A stretch of DNA of 64,000 nt, from assembly GCA_036345935.2 (NCBI GenBank), contig JADWOT020000006.1, positions 19,628,519-19,692,518 on the forward strand, read 5' to 3'. Below are positions 11,924-24,480 of this stretch, piece by piece. The stretch is from Taenia hydatigena. Its lineage: Eukaryota; Platyhelminthes; Cestoda; Cyclophyllidea; Taeniidae. Under the pieces are notes generated by a model. That model searched no databases. It had not been told where the DNA came from and saw only the letters and a program-made list of their open reading frames with translations. A program made the translations under genes and the position numbers. Each line of letters starts with the position of its first letter. Within the stretch, counting starts at the first letter, position 1.

Positions 11924-14900
11924 GTTAGTTTAATTTTCCCCCTTATCTGCCATCTCTTTGCCTCTTTCATTTTTCCTTCCCTTAAATAGTATAACGCAAT
12001 TGGTTTTATTTGTCATGCATTTATAGCTTCCGCAGGAAGGTTTTCTTTGTCAGTGAACTAAGTGACTTCAAAGTATAATGGGGCCGTCTTGCCTGATGTG
12101 ATGTGAAGCACTTAGAGCATTTTTCGCTTTCCTCATTTCCGTAGAAGAACCACCTTATTGGTGGCTATGATCAGATAGATGTTTAGCGCACTAGTTAAGT
12201 GGTCACGAGAACTACTACCGTGTGTGGAATGTTGACACCATCCAAATGTCCTACGATTGGGAGACTTGATTGTCATTATCATGGCTACGAGTTCCTGCCG
12301 GCTTGGCATAACATCTTCCATGCACGTATCTACTACCACTGCTACCTGGCATCTTGACTAAGGTTGTTTAAGTTGCTCCGCGACATTCTGCATCTTTATT
12401 TAGAGAAATTCGGTAAAACAATGACTAAGTTATCCACCTCAAAGGACCAAGGTAGGACAAAGTACACAAAAAACTTACGACATCCAAAAACGTATGAATG
12501 TCATACAGACGGTCTGCTTTCTCTCATTCACTCGCTCACCCACTCATCGCATCTGAGCAATTATTCATGGGGCAAAATCTTCCCCTTTCCATTCTACCTT
12601 TCGTGTCCAATTCTTTTCACAAGGACAGAAAAAATGACGGGGGCAGGGATGGAACGCAATCCTACTGCATCCCCTCGGATCCCACTGGGAAGACGAAATT
12701 TTTCGAGTTAATTACAAAGGTGTCTCATGTGGGAGTCAGCAGGAGGCAAAAAAGACCTCTTCACTTCTTCCTGAGGTGCTGAGTCATGTCCTTGACATGA
12801 AGATTTAGCGTGGTCCTCTTAATCCCATGACTCATCCTGTAGGGGCTGAGAAATGAGCACAGCTGGAAGTATATTTGCATAATGACAGGCTGAAAGAGCT
12901 TCGAGGCCTGCAAAGGGGCGAGTTAATCCCATCAGCCGAAACGGATGGATTTGGAGATGCATTGAGGAAATGAAAAAATAGGGTGACTAAGGCGGTTGGG
13001 AGGAGGAGGAAGTACAGTGGCACCTTGCTTGTACTCACGCCATTTCCCTTCACCGGAAACAGGCAACTAACGCCTCAATTTCCATCTTGCTTTTGATTTG
13101 AGAGGTATTAATTCGTGCGAATTGCAAACGAATACCTAGAAGTTAGAAAGGCTTCTTTTTAACTGACTTTAACCAACAATCTTTCTTATCAGCTAGGACA
13201 ATTAAACGTCCCATCTCTAAGGTAATTTTATCACACCATACATCATCTACTGTCCTGCAGTCTATTCCTGAAAGGTCATTAATGCCTTTATGAAACTTAA
13301 TGCCTTTCTGTTATAGTCGTTCAGGGGTACAGTGGGGCTCATAGGCGTTGGGTAAGAAATGTGTTGACTGGAAGTAACCAAAAATGTATTCGCTTGATGA
13401 TGGAGTACAAAGAGCCACTTATCCTCACAAGCTATCGGTTAGTCAGCCATCAATCTGAAAGTCAGGGGGTGTTTTTGGAACGCACTGAAAAGAGGTGAGG
13501 AAAAAGTGGTAGCCTCTTGACTTCAGTTAATGCATTCCATATGACGCTCACCGCCTTACTTGTCGCGATGTTGATGTAGGTAAATTTTTTGGCACTTACT
13601 TCAAGAACTGCTAAAATTTGTTTTTAAGTGTTAATCTCAAATTATTTTGAGCAGTAGCGACATGCAATCCTTTATTATTTGCAAAAATAGTCCCCTTGAT
13701 CCTTATATACAAAACCTCTGATAATACATTACCGGGAGCAGTTATTTTTTTTTTTCAAATTTCTTGGGTGGTGCTTTCTACCACCGCATTCTTTTTAAAT
13801 ATCTCGCAGACATTTAATCTAAAAGCTTCTGCGACTTTCGAACCAAGTTTAATTCGATTCTTAAATCGGACAAGCTCGAGCCTAGTCCAGTAGGTACAAC
13901 TTGCATTTGTGATATGTAGGTGGGTTTAAAATGAACTAAACAGTAAAGAATGCCACCTATACTTTATGACGGATGCAGTGCATGGAATTGCACTGGAAAG
14001 TGGCCAAACCTTTTTCGTCACCTACTTAAAAACAGCGTACTAGAAATAAGTAGCATTTTTGCCTTCTAGAATGAAATAAGGCTTTTAGTATATGTTGTGA
14101 ATCACCCATATAGTTGAAACCTCGTTTTTCAAAAAGCAAATGAAATGTAGCCTAAATTTAATTTGCGGCAACTATGATGTTGGGAGAACAAGCGGAATTA
14201 ATGAGTAAATACAAGAATCTAACTCATTTAGTACCGTATCGTGTTTACCTGTTTAATCTAGCAACAAGTAACCAAAAGCTAGGGCAACATTGTTAAAGGA
14301 ATGCAAAAATGTAAGTGAAATATGCAATGACAACAATTTATCAGAATTGTGTCATACGTTTATTGGCACATTTAGTTCGGTTTAATGATATCCGCGCAAC
14401 AAGCAGGCTTGTCATTTGAAATTATTGGTATTTATTTGGAAGTTGGATTAACTTCAGCTAAGTGGTAGAGTTCCTTCATCTTTTGATTCCCCCAGTAAAA
14501 GGGCATTCAAAATGGCGCCATGGTATTCAATTTATTCCTGCTTGAACTTGTCGCGCGACAATTTCAGTCTGGCGTGCTGGCTAAGCTAAGTTTTGCTGCG
14601 GGGCTCGATAGACGCGTTATGCATGCATAAATTACATCAAAGGTGAGAGAATTGCGTTCATCCAAATGCTGAACGTTGTTAACTAAATATGTGTATATAT
14701 GGGTGGAGGGCACATTCTTCCACCAGTTCCAACTGCCAGTGCGAGGAATGAAGGAAGAATTTCTTTGTAAAAGCACTGGCAACATATGCAGAGATGAAAA
14801 AGATGATGAAGTTAAGGCACCGACCAAAGGCAGCTAACACTTCAATAGTATTGAGATTCAAACCGCATGATGCCAGAATATGCTTCCCTTATACTTACAG

Positions 14901-15374
14901 ATTAATGTAAGCTTCTTCGTTGGTCTTAATAAAGGTAGCAATTATTTCGTCCGATAGTTTACAAACCATTCTTGCACCTGGTAGTTTTATAATGTTTACA
15001 AACGGGTTGTTTTATGACTGAGGACATAAATAACCCCATTTGTTTTCTCAGGTGTCTTATAATTCTCAATTACAAATAAAAGCTGTTACCTATATTGAAC
15101 CTTATCTGATTCTATCAAACAACCATTTCAATGTGCATTATGATCTATTTTACTTATTTGCTAGCTAGAATGCAACATTATAAAGCTATTATTAGCTTTA
15201 AGGATATTATCCTTAAAATGATCGGCGTCCGCTTTTCACTGCTATCCTTTTATCGTCTACGTAACAACAAAGGTAAAAGCAAAGGTGTTGCCCTTTGAAA
15301 TTACCAGAAACCTCACGCCACACCCCATTCTCGTGGCTGTGTAGTCGAGCTCATTCATTCCTATTAGAATGCAT

Positions 15375-15700
15375 AATCAGCCGCAATTTCTTGTGGACCG
15401 CCGCCGCCCTCACCTCAAACCGCAGGTGAAATGCTGGACACCAGGTATAAACACAAGTTTCGGGTCGTTGATGTGATGATGGTGACTAAGGCCACCGAAG
15501 AGGCTAGCTGGTGATTTTTGCCGACGCACAAGCAGCACACACGTAGTCGGCTCGTGAGTGAATGAGAGGAGAGAATTCCGTTTTCTGGAACAGGTCTGTC
15601 TCTCAATGCGAGTCTGTGTGTGGGGGTGTGTGTGTGTGCGTGCCTGCGGTTCTTGTGAGGCTCCGTTGACAGGTTGTTCCCAGGCCCTTCAGTCTGGCAT
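15375..15700. other. GC-richer island inside the third Wnt intron
   Basis: This stretch is visibly richer in G and C than the surrounding intron and includes a GT-rich run at 15612-15642. No open frame in it resembles a known protein. It could be a regulatory island or a decayed repeat; the sequence does not decide. Confidence 0.3.
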
Positions 15701-17502
15701 TTTTGATGCTCGCTTACTCGTTTGCTCGTGGGTCCAGAACAAGGAAGTAACCGACTAGAGTCCTGAAATGCATACCGCCTTACTCATGCAGTGAAACCTG
15801 TTTTTGGGAGATAAATATAAAAACTCTCTTTCTAAATGAGAATTCTTGATTATTGAAGTCCCGTTGATTTTTTTCTGTTGAGAGATTGATAAATAGTTAG
15901 TACCATTGACACATGCATACGTTGGACCCCACTTTCTTACCTGACCCTGGCGTCTCAACTATGTGGCATGTGTTCTTCATTAAATTGCCTGTTGCAAACA
16001 TATTGGTTGTGCTTGGAACAACAAATACGGTCTGAGGATGATTGCCTCAGCCTCTACGACAACGATTGACAATTGGTGCCATAGTAAGGGAATAATCAGT
16101 TCGTCATCTGATGTGCTGGTATAAAAGGAGCTAATCTAAACTTTTTCAGTTGGAAGGAATGTGAAACTGAGTTGATAATCAGAAACCAAATTTTTATAGG
16201 TTCTTCAAATATCCAAAGTTTTAGATGAATAGGGACCCAGTGGATCAGAGAGTGTCCTCTACTGTGCAATTTTAGTGCCGAATAAAAATTAGCTCGCCAT
16301 GTCTAAGGCCCAACTCAAAACCGAAATGGATAATGAGGGGTTGGAATTCGCTAATTTGACTGCGTTTGATCGGCATCAAGGATCCCTAACCTTCTTGCTA
16401 AATAACCCTGAGAAAAGGCAGCCACTGACGTCCAGAAATTTTATTACTTGAATACAGAGCAGCCTCTCTATACTCTTTTCTCCATTTTTTTGTTCATGTT
16501 GGTGCATTTTAATTTGCTATGCCGCTCACGCCTAACATGACTGCTCCGGGGAGGAAATCGGAGTGTCACACATGGGTGGCGGTGGTGGTAGTAGACATGC
16601 TTCTATTGAAGACCAAAATCAACCAAACAAGCTATAAGATGGTCTTTTGTCGTGATATCATGGCTTCAGGGAAGAGAACAACACTTTAAAACTGATGGCT
16701 GAATAGTTGATTTTTCGCAAATCACATTATTAATTAAAGATTTATAAGCTTTCTAGTACTGGAGTTAAAGTTGTGCGTATTGGGGGTGTGGATGACTTTT
16801 ACGATTCTTTGTAATCCGATATTTCCGAGCTATGCTAGGTCAGTTTACCAAAGGGCCACGAGACTGCCGATATTTTCGGAGGATTTATAGCGAAGGATGG
16901 GGATCATATGTCACCACAATAGAGGAGAAGGGCATGCTAGATATAACAGGAATGAATTGCGCCTCATTACAGGTAAGAACCTAGTAACAAACGCCAAATC
17001 CTTCTTCTGGTACCTACCGCTACGCATCGTCAATCACCTCAGGGAAGGGTGTTTCGAGTTTTGGGGTGATTCCAGGTAATCTGATGCTAGAGTAGTCAGT
17101 TATGGTTGGAACCTTTACCAGGAAAACGGTACTTCAAGGAGCCGTGGCTATACCTCTCTGTGGCAGGCAGGTGTTTCTACACGTCAGTGTTTGCTTCTGG
17201 CGCCACAGTAACAAGCATGGTTGTCGTGGGAATGATGATGACTGAAGACATTATTAATTCTCCGACATGGTAACGAGATGAACAAACAGAGGGTTAGAGC
17301 CATAGGGCCCACATGCAGACATGGGAACAGGCATAATCCTACTTCTACCCTCTCGCTTCCCAAAATGACTTTCACACGAAAAATAGGAATAGATGGTGAC
17401 TGTAAAGGAGAGAAGAACGTTTTTATAGTCCCCCTAATGCTGTCCGGCTCGAATATAAACCATAGAACACGAAGGTAAGTACACCAAAACGCTTGTCACC
17501 AC

Positions 17503-17533
<31 letters not shown>
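17503..17533. repeat. (ATC)n microsatellite
   Basis: About ten uninterrupted ATC units lie 233 bases before the acceptor of Wnt exon D. Confidence 0.95.
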
Positions 17534-17535
<2 letters not shown>

Positions 17536-17765
17536 TTTAGTTCTTCATAATTTATCGTCCATACAAAAGCACGTGATGTCACATAGTGGTTTGGGCCTTT
17601 GACTAGTGACAATAAGAGCAAATACCCCTTACCCTTAAAAGAGTTGATGACAAATCAGTGTGTCGACAAAGTGTTACTGCCGATCCCTTGCTGTATCAAT
17701 CTTAGGAGGAGTGTTAATAGTTGCAAACTAGATAAGTTTTCTATCTTAAAATCTCCCTGTTTTAG

Positions 17766-17919
17766 GTGTTGTGAGGTAAAATGCAAGATCTGTCATCGAA
17801 AAGCCCGTATTTATCGCTGCAAACCAGCGTCGACGGCGCTGTCGCGAAAGATTGACGAGCTACTCAACTCCAGTTCGATCGGTTTGTGGAGAGGACAGCG
17901 CCGAAAGTCCAAATTTTGA
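17766..17919 (+). CDS. wnt: Wnt ligand, terminal exon D with C-terminal tail
   Basis: Completes Trp305 and encodes residues 306-355, then TGA at 17917-17919. WCCEVKCKICHRKARIYRCK (305-324) is the conserved Wnt C-terminus with its last cysteines at 306, 307, 311, 314 and 323. Most Wnts stop within a few residues of the last cysteine. Here 31 more residues follow, ending in a basic GQRRKSKF, with one possible N-glycosylation site (Asn-Ser-Ser) in the tail. Vertebrate Wnt2 also has a tail after its last CK, though shorter, which fits a Wnt2-like assignment (inference). The frame is fixed by the split Trp codon. The joined coding part (1067 bases plus one base from the missing exon) is in frame to the stop without interruption, so this looks like an intact gene. 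Confidence 0.95.
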
Positions 17920-18260
17920 GTTCTCATGAAGCCTATCATTTTGGGTTTTATCCACCCCTTCGATCACCACCTATTCACACTGTAAACTGCAATATTACCT
18001 TTTGATTGACTTATGCGTTTTTGGAATAATTTTTGCTGAAGATGAATGAGAAACAAAGTATAATCAGAATGACTTTGAGAAAGAAGTTTGTGATTTGGGA
18101 TAATTTTGACATGAAGTACCTATTTGAAGGAAATCTCAATCAATTTATTACGTTCCCTTTTAGCGTCGCATATACGTGACACGTATTTTCTACCACTTTG
18201 TAATGACTAAACACACTGAATTGTATTGAGAATAAATGAAGCTAGATGCCCACATTAAAA
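17920..18260 (+). other. Wnt 3' untranslated region (predicted)
   Basis: AT-rich sequence from the stop codon to just past the first perfect AATAAA. There is no splice signal that would extend the coding part. A 20-base near-palindrome sits at 18164-18183. The 3' end is inferred from the poly(A) signal only. Confidence 0.5.
18231..18236 (+). terminator. Polyadenylation signal AATAAA for the Wnt gene
   Basis: A perfect AATAAA lies 312 bases after the Wnt stop codon. It is the first canonical hexamer downstream and at a reasonable 3' UTR distance. No transcript data support it here. Confidence 0.5.
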
Positions 18261-19544
18261 AAATGATGAATCGAGGAGATTTGATCTTTCTCATGATTGC
18301 ATTAAAAGTGTCTCCACCAAAATTTTTGGTTCGTAAGGACAGCTTGGTATCGTTTGTACGTTAATGGGTATACGTTCGAAGCAGGGAATGGAATGAGTTT
18401 GCTTTCTTGGGAATAATTCCACCTAAATCTTTGGGAAAAACATGGATCCCAATAACAGTACATATGAACCAGTTGGCTGGGATTAAAGATGGTTTCGTTT
18501 TATCTCTCAGATATGGAACAAAATTAGTGTGATTTATAGAGGTGGACCCTTGATTTTGACAGTTACCCCATAAATTAAATCACCAAAGGAAACTCATACC
18601 TTTCTTGGCAAGCTAAATGATTTCCATAGCTTGTAAAAGATGTTTAGACATTTTTTTGGAATGTGTGGTATTTGGTTAGGGATGGAAAATCGAGTAAACA
18701 AGTTAGGTATTGTGGCTTGAACTGAGGCTAGGCAAGTATGTTCGAAATGGAAAATCACTAGTTACTTGTTGACCTCTGTACATTTCTATCGAATTTTGTG
18801 GAATTGATTGACATCTTCTTGTGGGGTTGGAATGCTGCATTTTGTTAGCCACTGAACCCCAGGATTAGTATTCTGGCAAATGTTGGTTCTCAAAGGAGTG
18901 AAATCAATCCCTAATAACTTCTTATTTCTCTAAATAACTTTTTTTACCAAACTGTGTCAGCTTGAGCTGCGGCATCGTCTGGTATTAACTCAGTCTCAAC
19001 AGGGATCTGTCTATCGCAGTGGAAACAACACTGCTAAAACAAAACTTTCCGGAAAACCTTTGATTAGCAAGAGCCTCCACACCTCGGGTTTTCTTCTTCA
19101 TCTTATCATTCGAGGCGGAGGTTCCCGGGATTCTTTGCCTTAACAAGTTGCTTGAACGAATGGTTAAACATGGAATAAATTGCAGGAAGATTTTGCTCAG
19201 CCCATCTCTTCAACCACCTTTGTCCTGGCTCAAATTTGTGCCACGCATGACAGATAACTTGTTTTGATAAACATGAAAATCTTCAAATTTTTGGCCATTG
19301 TAATCTCTAAATCATATTAATCTTGCTCATTCTATTCATTTCAAAGCCGAATCCTTCCAGCTATCAAACTAGCTTAATAGGCAGGTAAAGTGGCTCACCG
19401 TTAGCTGAATAGTTTGGGGGAAATTTACTTTAGCCTAGCCCACTTTCAACACAGGCTCCTCATATTGCATGCAAGCTATGAGTGATTGGGCTTAAAATTT
19501 CGTCAAATCCAATGTGTTACCTTAATTTTCTTTTTAAAACTGCA
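18261..19544. other. Intergenic, no gene seen
   Basis: AT-rich sequence with short open frames only. I recognise no domain, RNA gene or repeat copy here. Confidence 0.5.
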
Positions 19545-20135
19545 CTTCGGTCAGAAGAACGCTTAAATCTCAGCTTCCCAGCTCTTCTGCATGTGGGCAA
19601 TGCACATTCTACCAAAGACCTCAAGAAGGACTCGGAGAGCTACATTGGCGTCTGTGGCAAACGAACCCGATCCTAAAATTTTCAACCTGACTTTGATTGC
19701 TGAATACTAAGCATTAACGTGACGGAATAAGAGCACATACTGCGAATGAGAGAATCAGTGATGAACCCTAACTGTCATCAATTCCAGTTTTGTGTTCTAT
19801 AGGAATAATAATGTCAGCTAAAGCAGCGCTATTCGTAGCCGCAAAATGTGTAAAAAAGCTAGTTACGGATGGAGTTGTATGGAGTTGCAGATTGGGTGAA
19901 AACACCATGCTTCATCCGCCTCCCTTCTACCTAAATAGAAACCAGGTAGATAAATAGACGCGAAATCTAATCCTCACTGAGCTATTATAAATTCCGTCCT
20001 TTATCATATGACTTAGTTCTCGAGTTGGAGTTCTTACAACTAGCGATGGACACAAGAGATGGGCAGCAGAATCGCTTCTTCCCCATTACAGATTCCAAGC
20101 AAGACGAAACTCCAGATTTATTTGATACACAAAAA
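19545..20135 (+). repeat. F1 interspersed repeat, nearly full-length copy
   Basis: In order: CTTCTGCATGTGGGCAATGC, GAGAGCTACATTGG, GTGTTCTATAGGAATAATAA, then TTCCCCATTACAGATTCCAA and AAGACGAAACTC. Each block has counterparts at 45.2, 39.6, 26.9 and 57.0 kb, so this copy helps to define the internal order of the element. Confidence 0.65.
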
Positions 20136-23100
20136 ATGCATAATTGACGTTGGGTCCAAATACCTTCAAAGTTGCAGTCGAAGCCGGTGACTAATACGGT
20201 TGGTTTTTCAAATGCATTACCTGCAGCATCAAATTAGACTCGGGATGCTACTCTTATTTTCAATTCAGTAGACATTTCACTTTTGTTCGAAAATGTCACA
20301 AAATCGGTGCTTGGACTAGCGGTAATGCCTTTTCAAAACAACATGTGGCTTGAATTAATTAATAGCCTGATAATAACCTCTGCTTAATGGATCCTTGTTT
20401 ACTAGCCTTCAGGTGATGCTGATGTATCAATGTGTTAAGCAGACACCAAAATGTAACATCTAGGGGAGGGGGAGGGAAGATTACCACCGATGCTGTTTTT
20501 AATATTTCAGACGTATTCAAGGTGGTAAGCGCAGCAGTGTCGTGATGTTTCAGGGGACTGGAGAAGGGAACGGAGGGGTCGAGGAGCTGGAAGAGGCCTA
20601 GCAGGAGAGATAAAAGGGTAACCGCCGCTGACCGACCATCGCAGATGCTTATCTCAGAGTGTCCAGTGTATGTCCGCGGGTACGTGTGGCTAATTCCGGT
20701 TTATGGGTAAATAACAAAAAGGAATAGATAATTTATCTCCCTTCCCCCTCTTCCCCTACACTGAGTAGGCCGATTCATTAATCATGCATTCGCTATCGTG
20801 GTCGCATCTGTCGTTTATTGACACACACCGCAAAGTCTCCAATCCCCAAAATTATTTCACCACTCACTCCTGAGAAGTGGCTGGCCAGTGTGAAATAATA
20901 TTTCTTGGCAAGAAAGGTGAGAATGGTGGCGTGTAGAAGTTGTGCAACCGCCTAAATAATAGTCAAACGTTTCTATAATAAAAGTTTACAAATTCCAGTT
21001 TAAGTACTGCTACTTTCTGAAATAATCTTCTGGTTTCAAAGGTTTTATGGTGGTAAGTCTCTCTTGACAAGTAATGATGGAATTTCGGATGGCAGAATAG
21101 CACCTCTTCTCAGCAATATTTGATAAAACTGAGAGGTCAAATGATCACAAGGGACCTAGAAACTTCGCCTTGTCAAATACGGGATTATTATCAGTTCTTG
21201 TCTCTGCCTTTTTGGTAGTGCCAAGTCGACATGGTTGACTAGCCAGCCTGAGTGGTCCATGAGGGCATTGCTACAAATGACACGGTAAATGGGCGAATGA
21301 TACATATAGCGTGGATATATTGCGCTGGTTAGGTTAAATGATTCTTCATGCATGAAAAAAGGGGCAGGCATTAGACCTCAGTTGCAGAATGCAATAGCAT
21401 TAAATCGAGTTGACTTTTTTGCTTATGAATGGACGAATTGGACAAAATTTCCCACTCACCCCGTAAGGACTTTTCAGCAAAAGATGACATCCTGTTTCGA
21501 CAAACGACTTTCGAATCCAAAAGTGGTGTTTTTTTTTGCCGAGTACGACCAAGTTCGTTAGGTCTTCGGAGCGAACATATTTTGAACAAAAGTGCCTCAA
21601 AGGGCAAACCCAGTTTAGTGAGATACATGATAAAATATAACTCCTCCCCTATAACTTAAGGTGTCATACCAGATCCTCAGTAATGCTAAGAGATATAAAT
21701 TAAGCAAAATTAGCCTAGCATTCACCTTTTGGATTAAAGTTATCCAAGAAATTTTTGACCGATTTGAATTATTTTAATTATGGGCTCTACGTACCAGTTG
21801 TAGCAGGTTTGTCAGCCCAAACCAAATGCAAATTCCACAGTATCCGGCCAGTTCAGTTTAAATTAGACTTGTAGGATTGCCAAGTTCTCGACAAGAAAAC
21901 AAATGCGCATAATATCTTACTGTTCTAGTAGTGCCTCTTTTAAAGCGCCCTTATGAAACCCAAAAGAAGTGCAAGAAAAAATAGCTTTGATGTAAGCGAT
22001 CAGACAGTCGGGGAAGCTGGCAACTATCAAACCGTTAAGCCATCACTAGTAAAGCTGATAGTAGAGAAGAGGAAAATATCGGTTTATTGCTCCAGTGCTC
22101 CCTTCCATTTAGCATCGCAACAGTCTCCAAATGAATTGAAACTAGTCGTAAGAGAGACAAGACGACTGCGAACTGAGCCACCTTTGCGATGATACCGTCG
22201 ATTCAGTGAATACTTTCGTAATCTTCTCCTTTATTTGTGAAACTTAAATAATTCGCTTGTCAATTTTTGAAGTGGATTTTAACCATGCACCGAAAGTAAT
22301 TGCATAATTACCTTGTATTGCCCTTTTATTTGAAAAAAACTAACAAATTGAATGCTTACATTGCCACCAAAATGCATTCTCGGCAGGAGCTCGGTGTCGC
22401 CTGAACAACCACTGAAGAATCAGTGATGCAAGCCCACGGAACGAGTATTGAATGCATGGCTTCCGCTGTTCGGTGGGGTGAGCTCGAGCACACAAGCGTA
22501 GCTGACCAAATTCATGAATAAATCAGACTGATTTCCACGCGGGGAAGATATGAAGAAAACGAGCTAATAATTGTTAGACACGCTAAGGGTTTTGACCATT
22601 ATCAAGAGGAAGAAAAGGTTCATACAGTTAAAGGTGAACCATTGTTGAGCACTCATTTGTCTTCCTGAAAGTGATGACTAGACCACCTCTTAACGCACCA
22701 TTCCTCCAACTATTTGTCCTTATGCTTATTTCATCTTTTAGTTCATACCATTTGCGTGGAAATGCCTTTTTTCTTTTGTGGAAAGAACGTAACTTCTGTA
22801 TGACTTTTATGTGTAAGGTTGCGCATGTGTGGATTAGGAGTGAGGTTGGAGCCTTAAGAGTTCTAACAGCTGTTGAGAACTTTGCATATCAGGGAAGGCG
22901 AAATGCTGGAGCGTTAATTTCTCACAAAACCAGAAATGTGAGTTAAACAGACAATCAAAGCATTGCACAACAATTCACAACTATTTTACCGTTTCTTAAT
23001 CAACCTGCAGCAATAGGTTATTGTTCATTGGTATAGCACATGCGTTAGAGAACTTGATGTCCTTTGATGAATATATATCTTAATCTTGATTATATGAGGA

Positions 23101-23849
23101 ATCAAAACTGTTTGTCAAGATGCATAAAACACGGGAATGCATTGAAAGGATATCCTCATAAACTACGCTCCATGTATACAGAGAAAAGCATTTTACACAA
23201 TTGCATCCTGTTTACCTGAAGCGGCATCTTGTAAAATAGCGGATGGATGGCTGTACAATCAAATGAGATTATTTAAAATGTAAAATCCTGCAATGTTTCT
23301 TAATGTTACAAGGTTGTGAGTGCTAATAAATCTAATTGTGTCACCCCAATGGCAGGGAATGCTTGCTAACTACAGCTAATGATTGAGAAAACGCTAAATT
23401 AGCTAATAAATATTTCCTATGGAATAGATTTCCATCTCTCTCACTTGTTGAAACACATCTCAAAATATGGCCTCGCAAAATGCTTCCTCACGGTCTTGGA
23501 AAAGGTTACTCGAAGAGCAAGGCAAAAATTGTTGGACAGCGGTGACACATGTGAAAAAGACTCGATTTTTTGGCCAACCTTGGGGTCACATGTGCATTGC
23601 AAATGATCTTGTTCGGCTTAAGATGGACAAACTTTTTCGCCTTTTTTTAAAACTGGTTGAAGCAGTAAATGTAGTAAAAATTTACCCTATTTTTTCCTCA
23701 TAAACAAGCAGTGGACCCCGTTCGGGTTGATACAAGGGACAAGTTTCCGTGTCGTCATGAAACTTTATTCAAGAAATTGTTTTCAATGCTCCAAGCGTTT
23801 GCTTAATTTTTTGGTTTCGATGACACTAAGGGCTCTGCGCTTGTAAGTT
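20136..23849. other. Intergenic, no gene seen
   Basis: Contains a purine- and GC-richer stretch at 20500-20690 with a TATA-like GATAAAAGG at 20609, and otherwise AT-rich DNA. No coding exon is recognised; the open frames of 60-90 codons here have no known motifs. Confidence 0.4.
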
Positions 23850-24300
23850 TACAGGGTGGAATGACCAACGGACTACCCAGTAGTCCGCAGTCCTTCTTTG
23901 CACTAACAATACATATTCTGCTGGGCAGGACTGAAGTAAAAACAAGGCGACAAGGGGCACTAGATGCGAATGCACATTCCCTCGAAACGCCTTTATAACG
24001 CGCGCCCTAAAAAAAAGACAGCTTCTAATTCAATGTTCATGGTACCAACGATAGGCATATCCTATATCTAGCGGATTCTCTCTTCCCCAGTACAGTTACC
24101 GAATAGGTTGAAAAGCTGGATGCAGTGAACTTGCCAAAAGGGATTGATGCGGTTAGAAATAGGGATCTTCTCTAGTGCGAGCAAATTCAAAGATTGACGG
24201 TGATGGCTCATTAGTTTTTTCCTTACAGCACTGACTACATTATGACGGCCAACGCTGGTGGTTAATAAAGAAGGCATCGAGGTTGATGCTCAAAATGGGA
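23850..24300 (+). repeat. F1 interspersed repeat, internally deleted copy
   Basis: The head (CCAGTAGTCCGCAGTCCTTC, ACAATACATATTCTGC) is at 23865-23925. The tail (CCCCAGTACAGTTACCGAAT, CTTACAGCACTGACTAC) is at 24090-24240. The middle of the element is missing. Confidence 0.5.
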
Positions 24301-24389
24301 TGAAACATGCGTAGCGCTGTTTATTTGTTTAGCTCTCTGTCAAGGTTTGGTGGACACTCTAGGCTAGGCGATTGGACTACCGCTGGTTG

Positions 24390-24480
24390 GCATGGTCTCT
24401 GGATCATAGCAGTACTGCTCCCCTAGCCTTTCTCTATGCTGGCAATGCATGATCTGTCATGGAAGTTATGGGCGCTACGA
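24390..24480 (+). repeat. F1 interspersed repeat, short head fragment
   Basis: CTAGCCTTTCTCTATGCTGG followed by CAATGCATGATCTG matches the F1 head block before the point where other copies carry the TTATGACTTCTTC stretch. Confidence 0.35.

Larger units (their letters stand above)
11924..17765 (+). other. Wnt intron between exons C and D (5842 bases)
   Basis: A phase 2 intron with donor GTTAGT and acceptor ending CTCCCTGTTTTAG. It contains a GC-richer stretch at about 15375-15700 with a GT-rich run, and an ATC microsatellite close to the 3' end (17503-17533). I find no convincing F1 copy, although poorly conserved fragments could be missed. A short open frame runs into exon D from inside the intron (from 17599) but has no Wnt-like residues before the acceptor. 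Confidence 0.88.
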
